Shown here: positions 9,404 through 18,602 of the stretch, piece after piece
Position numbering within the stretch: position 1 is the first letter of the stretch
Layout: each line of letters starts with the position of its first letter
Assembly: GCF_030687295.1 (NCBI RefSeq)
Contig: NZ_CP117425.1
Span: 4,716,001 to 4,780,000, forward strand
Length of the DNA stretch: 64,000 bases
Reading direction: 5' to 3'
Source of the DNA: Pseudomonas beijingensis
Lineage (GTDB): Bacteria; Pseudomonadota; Gammaproteobacteria; Pseudomonadales; Pseudomonadaceae
Made by a program: the position numbers and the translations under genes
The notes under the pieces: model-generated
What the model was told of the DNA's origin: nothing
Seen by the model: only the letters and a program-made list of their open reading frames with translations
Databases searched by the model: none

Positions 9404-9752
9404 GGTCTGCTCCCTGCATTGTCCACTGCTGACGGCCTGCGGGTATCCGATGCAGCTACGGCGCGGGCGTGCGTCGTCCCTGATCGCCGGCACGGAAGGA
9501 TTCCGGGTCTGCTGAAAACTATAGACCACAAACCGTGCCTGCCACGCCAATCGCACGCCGACCGTGGCTTTGCGTGGGGTGTGAGTGACGAAGTGCAGTT
9601 GACGGCCCTGACTTATTGGTCCAGTTTTTAATACAACCGTGCCCTGCAATTCTCGGACAGGACGCTAAGCTTGATAAACCCGGTTGTTAATCAAAGGGTC
9701 CTTGCAAGCCTATGAATGACGTACGCAGTAGCGCCTCCTCCCCTGCCGTTGA
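9404..9752. promoter_or_regulatory. Divergent promoter region of the two c-di-GMP loci
   Basis: This 349-base stretch holds the upstream region of the GGDEF-EAL gene, with the shared element at 9517-9533, and of the REC-CheC gene on the other strand. No gene or repeat was recognised otherwise. Confidence 0.5.
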
Positions 9753-10769
9753 ATGTCGATGGACATCCCTGTGTCGTTGATTCCCCTGGTGGTATGTGAC
9801 GACTCCAACATGGCGCGCAAACAGGTGTTGCGGGCCCTGCCGGCAGACTGGCCGGTCTCGGTCACCGAGGCGGTCAACGGGCGCCAGGCCATGGACGCCA
9901 TACGCCAGGGCCTGGGGCATGTGGTGTTGCTGGACCTGACCATGCCGGAAATGGATGGCTACCAGGTGTTGAGCGCCTTGCGCGACGAGGGATTGAAGGC
10001 GCAGGTCATCGTGATTTCCGGTGACGTCCAGGATGAGGCGGTGCGCCGCGTGCTTGAGCTGGGCGCGCTGGCGTTCCTGAAAAAACCGTTCGACGAAAAC
10101 GATTTGCGCCAGACACTGGCGCGGCTGGGGCTCCTGGCCCAGCCCGGTCAGGTGCCGGTCCAGAATCGTTCGACCACGAACACGGCCATCGGTTTTCACG
10201 ATGTGTTCCGCGAGACGGTCAACGTGGCCATCGGTCGGGCGGCGGCGCTGATTGCCAAGGTCTTGGGGGTCTTTGTGCAGTTGCCGGTGCCGAACGTGAA
10301 CCTCCTTGAGGTCGGTGAGTTGCACATGGCACTGAACGACGTCGGCAGCTCCCAGCAACTCACCGCAATTTGCCAGGGCTTTATCGGCAGCGGCATTGCT
10401 GGCGAAGCCCTGCTGATCTTTCACGACTCGGAAGTCGCCGACATCGCGCAATTGATGCAGCGCCAGAGCGCCGACTATTCGGACCTGGAGATGTTGCTGG
10501 ACCTTTCCAGCGTCTTGATCGGCGCGTGCCTGAGCAGCATTGCCGAACAGATCGACGTGGTGTTTTCCCAGGGCCACCCGCAGATTCTCGGCCAGCACGC
10601 GGCTATCGAGGAACTGATCCGGGACAACAGCAAGCACTGGAAAAAGACCTTGGCGGTGGAAATCAGCTACAGCCTGGAAGGGCACGATATTCGTTTCGAC
10701 CTGTTGCTGCTGTTCACGGAGGACTCCATCGAACGGTTGACCCACAAACTCGCCTACCTGATGAACTGA
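9753..10769 (+). CDS. Response regulator with CheC/CheX-like output domain
   Basis: The N-terminal 125 residues are a receiver domain: acidic pair VCDDS, phospho-acceptor Asp in VVLLDLTMPEMDG, and Lys in FLKKPFD. The remaining 200 residues resemble the CheC/CheX fold found in CheY-P phosphatases (EVGELHMALNDVGSS, EMLLDLSSVLIGACLSSIAEQ). Such proteins are thought to dephosphorylate receiver domains. The stop is three bases before the next ATG, so it is almost surely co-transcribed with the diguanylate cyclase that follows, and may serve as its phospho-switch. A nearby ATG at 9759 is an alternative start. Confidence 0.85.
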   Translation: MSMDIPVSLIPLVVCDDSNMARKQVLRALPADWPVSVTEAVNGRQAMDAIRQGLGHVVLLDLTMPEMDGYQVLSALRDEGLKAQVIVISGDVQDEAVRRVLELGALAFLKKPFDENDLRQTLARLGLLAQPGQVPVQNRSTTNTAIGFHDVFRETVNVAIGRAAALIAKVLGVFVQLPVPNVNLLEVGELHMALNDVGSSQQLTAICQGFIGSGIAGEALLIFHDSEVADIAQLMQRQSADYSDLEMLLDLSSVLIGACLSSIAEQIDVVFSQGHPQILGQHAAIEELIRDNSKHWKKTLAVEISYSLEGHDIRFDLLLLFTEDSIERLTHKLAYLMN

Positions 10770-10772
10770 GCC

Positions 10773-11732
10773 ATGAGTGAATCCATCGATCTGAACGAAT
10801 TCCACTGGTTGCTGGCCATCGTTCAGAGCATCGACGTCGGCGTGGTGGTGCTCGACCGCGAGTACCGCGTGCAAGTCTGGAACACCTTCATGGAGAACCG
10901 CTCCGGGGTGCAACCCAAGGACGCCCACAACCAGCATTTTTTCAGCCTGTTCCCTGAAATCGATCACCAATGGTTCAGCCGCAAGGTGGAAAGCGTCGCG
11001 ACCCTGGGCACGCCCGCATTCACGGTCTGGGAGCAGCGCCCGTACTTGATGCGCTTCAAGAGTTACCAGCCGATCACCGGCCAGGAGGCGTTCATGTACC
11101 AGAACACCACGCTGCTGCCGCTGCGCTCGCCCGACAACACCATCAAGCACATCTGCCTGGTGATCTATGACGTCACCGACGTCGCCACCAACCGGCATCA
11201 ACTCCAGGCCGCCAACGCACAGCTGCAGCAACTCTCCAGCACCGATCGGCTGACGGGGCTGTACAACCGCGGTCATTGGGAGAGCAACCTGAAAGCCGCC
11301 TACGCCCGGCACCAGCGCTACGGTCATGCGTTGAGCCTGGTGATGCTCGATATCGACCATTTCAAGCGGGTCAACGACACCTACGGTCACCAGGCCGGCG
11401 ACAAGGTCATCGAGCACGTCGCCAGGCTGCTGCACGAGCATGTGCGCGAGTCCGACGTGGCCGGGCGTTATGGCGGTGAAGAGTTCGGCGTGGTGCTCTC
11501 GGACACCGACAAGGCCGGCGCACAGATTTTCGCCGAGCGCCTGCGCAAGGCTGTCGAAGCGCTGCAAGTGCAGTTCAACGACCAGACTATCCGCTTCACC
11601 GTCAGCCTGGGCGTGGCCGACCTGAGCCAGCCCTCGAACGACCACGCCGACCTGATCGCCAGGGCCGACCAGGCGCTGTATACGTCGAAGAAGACCGGGC
11701 GCAATCGGGTGACGGTGTACGAGCAGGTTTAG
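10773..11732 (+). CDS. PAS-GGDEF diguanylate cyclase
   Basis: The 319-residue soluble protein has an N-terminal PAS-like domain (IVQSIDVGVVVLDREYRVQ, about residues 10-130) and a C-terminal GGDEF domain starting at STDRLTGLYNRGHWE. The active-site loop reads RYGGEEFGVV and is preceded by the product-inhibition site RESD, so it should synthesise c-di-GMP and be feedback-inhibited. It follows the REC-CheC gene by three bases, which points to a two-gene unit. The cue sensed by the PAS domain cannot be told. Confidence 0.93.
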   Translation: MSESIDLNEFHWLLAIVQSIDVGVVVLDREYRVQVWNTFMENRSGVQPKDAHNQHFFSLFPEIDHQWFSRKVESVATLGTPAFTVWEQRPYLMRFKSYQPITGQEAFMYQNTTLLPLRSPDNTIKHICLVIYDVTDVATNRHQLQAANAQLQQLSSTDRLTGLYNRGHWESNLKAAYARHQRYGHALSLVMLDIDHFKRVNDTYGHQAGDKVIEHVARLLHEHVRESDVAGRYGGEEFGVVLSDTDKAGAQIFAERLRKAVEALQVQFNDQTIRFTVSLGVADLSQPSNDHADLIARADQALYTSKKTGRNRVTVYEQV

Positions 11733-11749
11733 CCTGCGGAGATTGTTCG

Positions 11750-12280
11750 ATGAGCACATTTAACGCAAGATCGGATTCCGTGCAGGCTCTGATATTGGAG
11801 CGCAACGACTGGGTCCCCAACAACCCGCGCCTGCCCGTGCTCGTCTACCCCGGCGCCATCGCCGTTCGAGACGGCGATGCGGCGGCGTTGATCGAAGAGA
11901 CTTTTCGCGCCAATGGTTGGCCCCCGCAATGGCGCTATGGGATTTACAGCTACCACCACTACCATACCGAAGGTCATGAGGTACTGGGCGTCGCCAGTGG
12001 CCAGGCGCGCTTGATGATTGGCGGGCCGCAGGGACATGTCCTCGAGGTGAAAGCCGGTGACGTATTGCTGCTCCCCGCCGGTACAGGCCACTGCAACCTG
12101 CACGCCAGCGAGAATTTCCTGGTAGTCGGCGCCTACCCTCCCGGTCAACAAGCCGACATCTGCCGCGAAGCACCGAACGAAGCCCAACTGGCGAAGATCG
12201 CCACCCTGCCATTTCCCGAGAGGGATCCGGTGCAGGGACGCGAGGGAGCTGTCGTCCGGTATTGGACAAGCCGACGATAG
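11750..12280 (+). CDS. Cupin-fold protein (YjlB-like)
   Basis: The 176-residue protein has one cupin barrel. Motif 1 is HHYHTEGHEVLGVASGQARL (metal-binding histidines and glutamate) and motif 2 centres on PAGTGHCN. Its length and form match the YjlB-like cupins of unknown substrate. It starts 17 bases after the diguanylate cyclase gene on the same strand, but a functional link is not evident. A metal-dependent small-molecule enzyme or sugar/acid binding role is possible. Confidence 0.8.
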   Translation: MSTFNARSDSVQALILERNDWVPNNPRLPVLVYPGAIAVRDGDAAALIEETFRANGWPPQWRYGIYSYHHYHTEGHEVLGVASGQARLMIGGPQGHVLEVKAGDVLLLPAGTGHCNLHASENFLVVGAYPPGQQADICREAPNEAQLAKIATLPFPERDPVQGREGAVVRYWTSRR

Positions 12281-12424
12281 GACACAGGCAGCGCTACCGG
12301 ACCCCGTCCAAGAGTACCCTCGCGACACAGAACGACCGCTAGTCCCACGCCCCATCATCTCTCTGAACTTCCGTCCAGAATTGCCCCTCTGCCCTTTACC
12401 CACTATCAAGAGAGGCAGGACGTC

Positions 12425-13651
12425 ATGAGAGCACTCACCTATCACGGTGCCCACAGTGTGAAAGTCGATACGGTCGCCGACCCCGTCCTGGTGGACAGCG
12501 ACGACATCATTCTGCGGGTTACGGCAACGGCGATTTGCGGTTCCGACCTGCACCTCTATCGCGGGAAAATCCCCGCCGTCGAGCACGGCGATATCTTCGG
12601 ACATGAGTTCATGGGGATCGTCGAGGAAACGGGTTCAGCGGTGACCGCGGTGCAACCTGGCGATCGTGTGGTGATTCCGTTCGTGATCGCCTGCGGCAGC
12701 TGCTTTTTCTGCCAGATGGATCTGTTTGCCGCCTGTGAAACCACCAACACCGGGCGTGGCGCGATCCTGAACAAGAAGGCCATCCCACCGGGCGCGGCGC
12801 TTTTCGGTTTCAGCCACCTGTACGGCGGCATACCGGGCGGCCAAGCCGAGTACGTACGTGTTCCAAAGGCCAACACCGGGCCGTTCAAGGTGCCGGGAAC
12901 CCTGTCGGACGAAAAGGTACTGTTCCTCTCGGACATCTTGCCGACCGCGTTTCAAGCGGTCACCAACACCGGGATCGGCAAGGGTTCAAGTATCGCGATC
13001 TACGGCGCAGGGCCCGTCGGTCTGTTGAGTGCCGCTTGCGCGCGGATGTTGGGCGCCGACCAGATCTTCATGGTCGATCATCATCCCTATCGCCTGGCCT
13101 ACGCGCAGCAAACCTACGGCGTGATACCAATCAACTTCGATGAAGACGACGACCCTGCAGACACGATCATTCGTCAGACCAGAGGCATGCGCGGCGTGGA
13201 CGGTGTGGTCGATGCGGTGGGTTTCGAGGCCAAGGGCAGCACCACCGAAACGGTGCTGGCCACGCTCAAGCTCGAAGGCAGCAGCGGCAAGGCGCTGCGC
13301 CAATGCATTGCGGCAGTCAGGCGCGGCGGTGTGGTGAGCGTGCCGGGGGTGTATGCCGGCTTCATCCACGGCTTTCTGTTCGGCGATGCGTTCGACAAAG
13401 GCCTGACCTTCAAGATGGGCCAGACTCACGTGCAGCGTTATCTGCCCGAACTGCTTGGCCATATCGAGACCGGTCGCTTGTCCCCTGAGGTGATCATCAG
13501 CCACCGGATGTCGCTGGAGCAGGCCGCCGAGGGCTACAAGCTTTTCGACAAGAAGCAGGAGGATTGCAGGAAGGTCATTTTGACGCCAGGCAGCCCGCAC
13601 GTGGTGTTGCCGGAGGGTGATGTTCCGAATGGTGCGATGGCGCTTACTTGA
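12425..13651 (+). CDS. Zinc-dependent alcohol dehydrogenase (formaldehyde-dehydrogenase-like)
   Basis: The 408-residue medium-chain dehydrogenase has catalytic-zinc residues Cys38 (AICGSDLH), His60 and Glu61 (FGHEF). Four cysteines near 90, 93, 96 and 104 (ACGSCFFCQ...AACE) would hold the structural zinc. The nucleotide fold starts at [14 protein letters not shown]. Length and the insert after the structural zinc match the glutathione-independent formaldehyde dehydrogenase-like group. It stands alone between a cupin gene and a REP-rich spacer. The true substrate is not evident. Confidence 0.85.
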   Translation: MRALTYHGAHSVKVDTVADPVLVDSDDIILRVTATAICGSDLHLYRGKIPAVEHGDIFGHEFMGIVEETGSAVTAVQPGDRVVIPFVIACGSCFFCQMDLFAACETTNTGRGAILNKKAIPPGAALFGFSHLYGGIPGGQAEYVRVPKANTGPFKVPGTLSDEKVLFLSDILPTAFQAVTNTGIGKGSSIAIYGAGPVGLLSAACARMLGADQIFMVDHHPYRLAYAQQTYGVIPINFDEDDDPADTIIRQTRGMRGVDGVVDAVGFEAKGSTTETVLATLKLEGSSGKALRQCIAAVRRGGVVSVPGVYAGFIHGFLFGDAFDKGLTFKMGQTHVQRYLPELLGHIETGRLSPEVIISHRMSLEQAAEGYKLFDKKQEDCRKVILTPGSPHVVLPEGDVPNGAMALT

Positions 13652-13952
13652 GACTGGGCGGGTTCATTGTGGTGAAGGGAGCTCATGGGCTGCTGAGCAG
13701 CCCGGCGGGAGCAAGCTCCCTCGCCACGGTTTCAGTCTAAGGCCTAGTGGTGGGTGGAGTTCGATCGTTCCCACGCATCCTGCGTGGGAACGATCAAAGA
13801 GCTCTCCATTCGGGTGATGGCGAGATTGAATGCAAACCCCAAATCCTGTGGGAGCGAGCTTGCTCGCGATAGCGGCGGTTCAGCAGCATTGAGGGCGACT
13901 GACACGCCGCCATCGCTTGCAAGCTCGCTGCCACAGGGGATGTATGTTGCAT
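13652..13952. repeat. REP-rich spacer with three palindromic elements
   Basis: Three elements fill this spacer: a half-like REP (CGGGAGCAAGCTCCCTCGCC) near 13711-13730, a perfect hairpin at 13763-13795 with 15-base arms starting GATCGTTCCCACGCA and a TCC loop, and a full REP pair at 13845-13937. No gene was seen. Confidence 0.85.
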
Positions 13953-15581
13953 TCACTCACTCACAAGGGCTGGGGACGTTCCGCCATATTTATCCAACAG
14001 TTTGAGCGTCACCCCATTCGTCCAACCGAAGCCGTCCTGCAATTCGTATTCGCCACCTCCCCCGCCGTCGCCGCGTCCGGACAGGTCGTATTTCTCCACC
14101 AGCTTGTTTTCCTTGCGGTAAAGGTTCTCGACTTGCTGCAGGAAGCGACTGCCTATCTGCTGCGCCAATGCGGTGTGCCGGTAGCGGGCCAGCCCTTCCA
14201 CCGCGATCCATTGCAGCGGTGCCCAGCCGTTGGGTTCGTCCCACTGCTGGCCATTGCTGACCTGGGTGGTGGCGAGACCGCCGGCACGCAACAGGCCGTC
14301 ACGGACCGCATCGGCGGTGCGATTGGCATGCTCGGTGGTGGCTAGGCCGGTGTACAGCGGGAAAAGCGTCGCGGCCGTGAGCTGTTGGCGTTGCTGGTTG
14401 CGCTGCCAGTCGTAGTCCACATAGAAACCTTTGTCGGCATTCCACAAATGCTGCTCGATGGCCCGCTGGCGCCGTTCGGCGCGCTGGCCGTAAGCCTGGA
14501 CGCAGGGGCTGTTCTGCACCGTCTCGCAGGCTTTGGCGATGGTGTGTTCCAGATGATAGATCAGGCTATTGAGGTCCACGGGCACGATGGCCGTGGTGCG
14601 AATGCTCGCCAGGTGCTGGCCATCGTCCAGCCAGCGCGAGCTGAAGTCCCAACCGCTTTCGGCGCCGGCTCGCAGGTCACGCCAGACCTCCTCCTTGGGC
14701 CGCTCCGGCGCCTGTTCGGCGGTGCTGACATCTTGCAGCCAGGATTCCTGCCGCGGCGTCGGGCTGGCATCCCAGTAGCGGTTGAGCACACTGCCATCGG
14801 CGAGTTTGACCACGTGCCGATCGGCCGCACCGGGCTTGAGTGCCTGGGCGCCCTCCATCCAATAGGCATACTCCTTTTGCAACTGTGGCAGGTATCGCCC
14901 ATACGCCTGGTCACCTTCGATGCGCGCCTGCAACTCCACCATATGGGCAAAGAACGGTGGCTGCGACCGGCTCAGGTAGTAGGTTCGATTACCGTTGGGA
15001 ATGTGGCCGTAGGTATCGATCATGTAGGCAAAGTTATCGGTCATCTGGCGGACCTGGGCCTTATCGCCGCTCTGCTCAAGCCCCAGCATGGTGAAATACG
15101 AATCCCAGTAGTACATCTCGCGAAAGCGTCCGCCGGGCACCACATAAGGCTGTGGCAAGGGCAGCAAACTGCTGTAGGCCGGCACCTGGCTGTAGGACCG
15201 ACTCAGTACCGGCCAGAGGCTGTCGATGTGTTCCTTGATCGGAGCACCGGGCTTGGGTGCCGGGCTTTCGGCTTCGCCGGATTCAATGAAATTGCCTTTC
15301 ACGAAGGCCTTGATATCGAAACCGTCGCGGCCACGTTGGACCAGGTAATCGGCGCGGATCTGCGCCGGATCACGGTTGGGCAATGCGTCCACGAAATGCT
15401 TCTGGTCGGTGAACATTTGCCCACGCTGCACCGCTTCAAAGAGCTCGGGGTAGGCCTGGTCGGGGGGGAGATTGGCTCGCCCTTGGGCGTCGGCGTAGCT
15501 CCATGTCGCGGGCGGTTGGCTTGAGCACGCCACGCACAGCAGCGTGGCAAAGGAGAGGCTGGCGAGATCGATAGGTCGCAT
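13953..15581 (-). CDS. treA: Periplasmic trehalase (GH37)
   Basis: The product hydrolyses trehalose to two glucose molecules in the periplasm. Family signatures are clear: PGGRFREMYYWDSYFT, the region RAGAESGWDFSSRW, and QWDEPNGWAPLQW near the C-terminus, followed by GGGGEYELQDGFGWTNG. About 542 residues is close to the usual length. The N-terminus (MRPIDLASLSFATLLCVACSS) is an export signal; the cysteine suggests a possible lipoprotein, though the box is not perfect. The ATG at 15593 is an equally possible start. It lies alone, divergent from the altronate-type operon. Confidence 0.93.
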   Translation of the reverse strand: MRPIDLASLSFATLLCVACSSQPPATWSYADAQGRANLPPDQAYPELFEAVQRGQMFTDQKHFVDALPNRDPAQIRADYLVQRGRDGFDIKAFVKGNFIESGEAESPAPKPGAPIKEHIDSLWPVLSRSYSQVPAYSSLLPLPQPYVVPGGRFREMYYWDSYFTMLGLEQSGDKAQVRQMTDNFAYMIDTYGHIPNGNRTYYLSRSQPPFFAHMVELQARIEGDQAYGRYLPQLQKEYAYWMEGAQALKPGAADRHVVKLADGSVLNRYWDASPTPRQESWLQDVSTAEQAPERPKEEVWRDLRAGAESGWDFSSRWLDDGQHLASIRTTAIVPVDLNSLIYHLEHTIAKACETVQNSPCVQAYGQRAERRQRAIEQHLWNADKGFYVDYDWQRNQQRQQLTAATLFPLYTGLATTEHANRTADAVRDGLLRAGGLATTQVSNGQQWDEPNGWAPLQWIAVEGLARYRHTALAQQIGSRFLQQVENLYRKENKLVEKYDLSGRGDGGGGGEYELQDGFGWTNGVTLKLLDKYGGTSPALVSE

Positions 15582-15685
15582 CAGAGGATCCATCCTGTTT
15601 TTCGTTCCTGACAAACGAGTGACCCGTCGGGATGGACCTGGGTTCACTAAATGATGCAGTGCCGGGCGGCGCCCAGGCCACACAC

Positions 15686-15728
15686 TGGTCAGTCCAATCT
15701 TTATTTTTTATTAATTGGTCTTGCCAAT
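15686..15728. promoter_or_regulatory. Two candidate FadR/GntR-type operators
   Basis: TGGTCAGTCCA (15686-15696) and ATTGGTCTTGCCAAT (15714-15728, arms ATTGG/CCAAT) resemble the TGGT-n-ACCA style sites bound by FadR-family regulators. They flank an AT-rich stretch between treA and the dehydrogenase-dehydratase operon. The regulator encoded at 18603 is the natural candidate. The rest of the 304-base spacer shows no gene. Confidence 0.45.
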
Positions 15729-15885
15729 ATTTTTCTTGGCCTGTAGTTTCGGACCCAGGTCATGGGTGCAGGTCACCGCTCGCCTACAACAAAAAAGAGA
15801 GCCCCGGTCCCGGCAGCCGCACGCTCACAACCCTCCTCCCGCCTGCAGGCAGCCACTGTCCGTAGGCCAGCCAAGGAGCATCGCC

Positions 15886-16896
15886 ATGCTGACAGTCATC
15901 TGTAACGAACCCGGCTCGCTCACCGCCATCGAACGTGAACACCCCCTCAGGAAACCGGGAGAGATCCTTATCCGGGTCAAGCGCGTCGGGGTCTGCGGCA
16001 CCGACCTGCATATCTTCACCGGCAATCAACCGTACCTCGAATGTCCGCGGGTCATGGGCCACGAGTTCTCCGGCGTCGTGGAGGACACCGACGAGGCCAG
16101 CGACCTGGCTGTCGGCGATGTCGTCTATGTGATGCCGTACCTGTCCTGCGGGACTTGTATCGCCTGCCGTCAGGGCAAGACCAACTGCTGCACCCGTATC
16201 CAGGTATTGGGGGTTCACTGCGACGGCGCTTTCACCAATACCTGAGCATTCCCCATGCGTTCGTGCACAAAGCCGTGGGGATTTCCCTGGACCAGGCTGC
16301 GATGATCGAATTCCTCTCGATCGGTGCTCACGCGGTGCGGCGCTCGAACATCCAGGCGCAGAAACACGCCCTGGTGGTCGGCACCGGCCCAATCGGCATG
16401 GCGGCGGCGATCTTCGCCAGCCTGCGCGGTGCGAAAGTCACCGTCCTGGATACCCGCGAGGATCGCCTGTCGTTCTGCAAGGCACACCTGGATATCCACG
16501 CGGCGGTGCACATCGGCGAAGGCGACAAGCAAGCCCTGGCCGAACTGACCGAAGGAGATTTTTTCGACGTGGTGTTCGACGCCACCGGTAATGCCCGGGC
16601 CATGGAGCGTGGGTTCGAGTTCATCGCCCACGGCGGCACCTATGTGATGATCTCGGTGGTTCGGGACTCCATCACCTTCTCCGACCCTGAATTCCACAAG
16701 CGCGAAGCCACGTTGATGGGCAGCCGCAACGCCACCCAGGGAAGACTTCCGGCACGTCGAGCAATGTTTGCGCGACTGCTTGATTCCGGATGCAGCCCTG
16801 AACACCCACCGACTGACACTGGTCGACGTGCCCCATTCGTTCGCCACCTTGCTCGACCCCAAGCAAGGTGTCGTCAAGGCAATCATCGAGTGCTAG
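15886..16896 (+). pseudogene. Zinc-binding alcohol dehydrogenase, two frameshifts
   Basis: The reading frame starts MLTVICNEPGSL and shows zinc-site residues (VGVCGTDLH, VMGHEF) and structural cysteines (SCGTCIACRQGKTNCC). It stops at 16245 because one base seems lost near 16236. The protein continues in another frame (YLSIPHAFVHKAVG, NAD fold HALVVGTGPIGMAAA) until about 16740, where one extra G in CAGGGAAGAC shifts it back, so that EDFRHVEQCLRDCLIP...VVKAIIEC ends at the TAG at 16896. Apart from these two indels the gene looks intact. It precedes the dehydratase gene by 17 bases and would fit a sugar-acid oxidoreductase (L-galactonate or similar). Confidence 0.8.
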
Positions 16897-16913
16897 GCAT
16901 CAGAGGACGCCCC

Positions 16914-18440
16914 ATGAACCCGCCTTCTTCTTTGCTTGTTCTAACACCCGGCGATGACGTCGCAGTGGCCCGAGGCGATATCGCCGAAGGTCAGCCAGTG
17001 AGTGCCGACGGCATCAGCCTGATCGCCCGGCAGGCGGTTCCGTCCGGCCACAAGATCGCCCTGCGCCCGGTGTTGGCCGGCCAGCCGGTGCTCAAGTACG
17101 GGCAGACCATCGGCCAGGCAACCCAGGCCATCGAGCCTGGCGACCACGTCCACGTGCACAACCTGGACATGCCAACCAGCACGGCTGAACACCGCGTACG
17201 GAACGTTTATGTCCCAACGTCGTTGAGCAAGCAGCCCGCGACCTTCGAAGGTTACGTCCGCGACGATGGACGCGTCGGCACACGCAATTACATCGGGGTC
17301 ATTTCCAGCGTCAACTGCTCGGCAACCGTCTGCAAGCAGATCGCCAACGCCTTTTCCGCCGAGCGCTTGAAAGACTTCCCCAACGTCGACGGCGTCGTTG
17401 CGATCACCCATGGCAGCGGCTGTGGCATGGGCGCCCAGGGTGAAGGCATCGACATCCTCAAGCGAACCCTGCGCGGCTATGCCGACCACGCCAATTTCGC
17501 CGGTGTGCTGCTGATCGGCCTGGGTTGCGAGGTCAATCAACTCACCCCATTGATGAATGAACTGGGCGATCGCCCCCCGGCACTCAAGGCCCGCCTGGTC
17601 ATCCAGGACGAAGGGGGTACTCGCGACGCCGTGCGACGTGGCATCGCCCACATAGAAGCGATGCTGCCCCTCATCAACCAATGCCAGCGGACGACCGTTG
17701 CCGCCAGTCGCTTATGCGTCGGTTTGCAATGCGGCGGCTCGGATGGCTACTCCGGCATCACGGCCAATCCGGCACTCGGCGCGGCCGTGGACCTGCTGGT
17801 GCAACAGGGCGGCACGGCGATCCTTTCGGAAACCCCGGAAATCTATGGGGCCGAACACTTGCTGACGGCCCGCGCCGCGTCTACTGACATCGCAGCAAAA
17901 TTGATGGCGCGCATCCACTGGTGGGAAGCCTACGTCCGCCACAACGACGGTGACATGAACAACAACCCTTCGCCGGGCAACAAGGCCGGGGGCATCACCA
18001 CCATACTGGAAAAATCCCTGGGCGCCGTGGCGAAAGCCGGTGCGACCGGGCTGATGGGCGTTTACCAATACGCTGAAGCGGTCGATGCCCGGGGCCTGGT
18101 GTTCATGGACACCCCCGGCTACGACCCGGTGTCGGCCACCGGCCAGGTGGCGGGTGGCGCGAACCTGATCTGCTTCACCACGGGCCGCGGCTCGACCTAC
18201 GGGTGCAAGCCCACGCCCTCGTTGAAAATCGCCACCAATACCCGGCTGTTTCAACGCATGGAGCTGGACATGGACTTCAACGCCGGCGGCATTGTCGACG
18301 GCCTGGAATCGGTGGCCCAAGCGGGTGAGCGGCTATTCCGACTGATGCTCGCGACCGCATCCGGGCATCGCACCTGCAGCGAGGAAAACGGCTTGGGCGA
18401 TAACGAGTTCCTGCCTTGGCAAATCGGTGCGGTGATGTGA
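16914..18440 (+). CDS. UxaA-family altronate/galactarate dehydratase
   Basis: The 508-residue protein has an N-terminal SAF-like domain (to about residue 100) joined to a C-terminal GD_AH domain. Family stretches include RVGTRNYIGVISSVNCSAT, THGSGCGMG, GLGCEVNQL, GLQCGGSDGYSGITANPA, DMNNNPSPGNKAGG and CFTTGRGSTYG. UxaA dehydrates D-altronate to 2-keto-3-deoxygluconate; relatives act on galactarate or other sugar acids, so the exact substrate is open. The start at 16914 has AGAGGA seven bases upstream. It is probably co-transcribed with the preceding dehydrogenase and controlled by the FadR-type gene that follows. Confidence 0.85.
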   Translation: MNPPSSLLVLTPGDDVAVARGDIAEGQPVSADGISLIARQAVPSGHKIALRPVLAGQPVLKYGQTIGQATQAIEPGDHVHVHNLDMPTSTAEHRVRNVYVPTSLSKQPATFEGYVRDDGRVGTRNYIGVISSVNCSATVCKQIANAFSAERLKDFPNVDGVVAITHGSGCGMGAQGEGIDILKRTLRGYADHANFAGVLLIGLGCEVNQLTPLMNELGDRPPALKARLVIQDEGGTRDAVRRGIAHIEAMLPLINQCQRTTVAASRLCVGLQCGGSDGYSGITANPALGAAVDLLVQQGGTAILSETPEIYGAEHLLTARAASTDIAAKLMARIHWWEAYVRHNDGDMNNNPSPGNKAGGITTILEKSLGAVAKAGATGLMGVYQYAEAVDARGLVFMDTPGYDPVSATGQVAGGANLICFTTGRGSTYGCKPTPSLKIATNTRLFQRMELDMDFNAGGIVDGLESVAQAGERLFRLMLATASGHRTCSEENGLGDNEFLPWQIGAVM

Positions 18441-18468
18441 ACAAAGGAGTCATTCCCCCCCTTCTCCT

Positions 18469-18552
18469 GTGGGAGCGAGCTTGCTCGCGAAAACGCCGGT
18501 ACATTCAGCATTGATGCAAGCTGACCCACCACCTTCGCGAGCAAGCTCCCAC
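18469..18552. repeat. REP pair
   Basis: GTGGGAGCGAGCTTGCTCGC faces CGCGAGCAAGCTCCCAC across about 40 bases, after the dehydratase gene. Confidence 0.85.
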
Positions 18553-18602
18553 CATCAAGCGCCTATGGTAGCCTTTGCGCACTCTCCGATGGACTTCCAC
18601 CC

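Noticed and set aside
13652..13952. Repeated palindromes that might suggest a CRISPR array
   Set aside because: Spacing is irregular, units are inverted pairs and match REP elements; there are no equal spacers and no cas genes.
14385..15524. A 379-codon open frame opposite the trehalase gene
   Set aside because: The minus-strand protein has all GH37 signatures; the plus-strand frame is its shadow.
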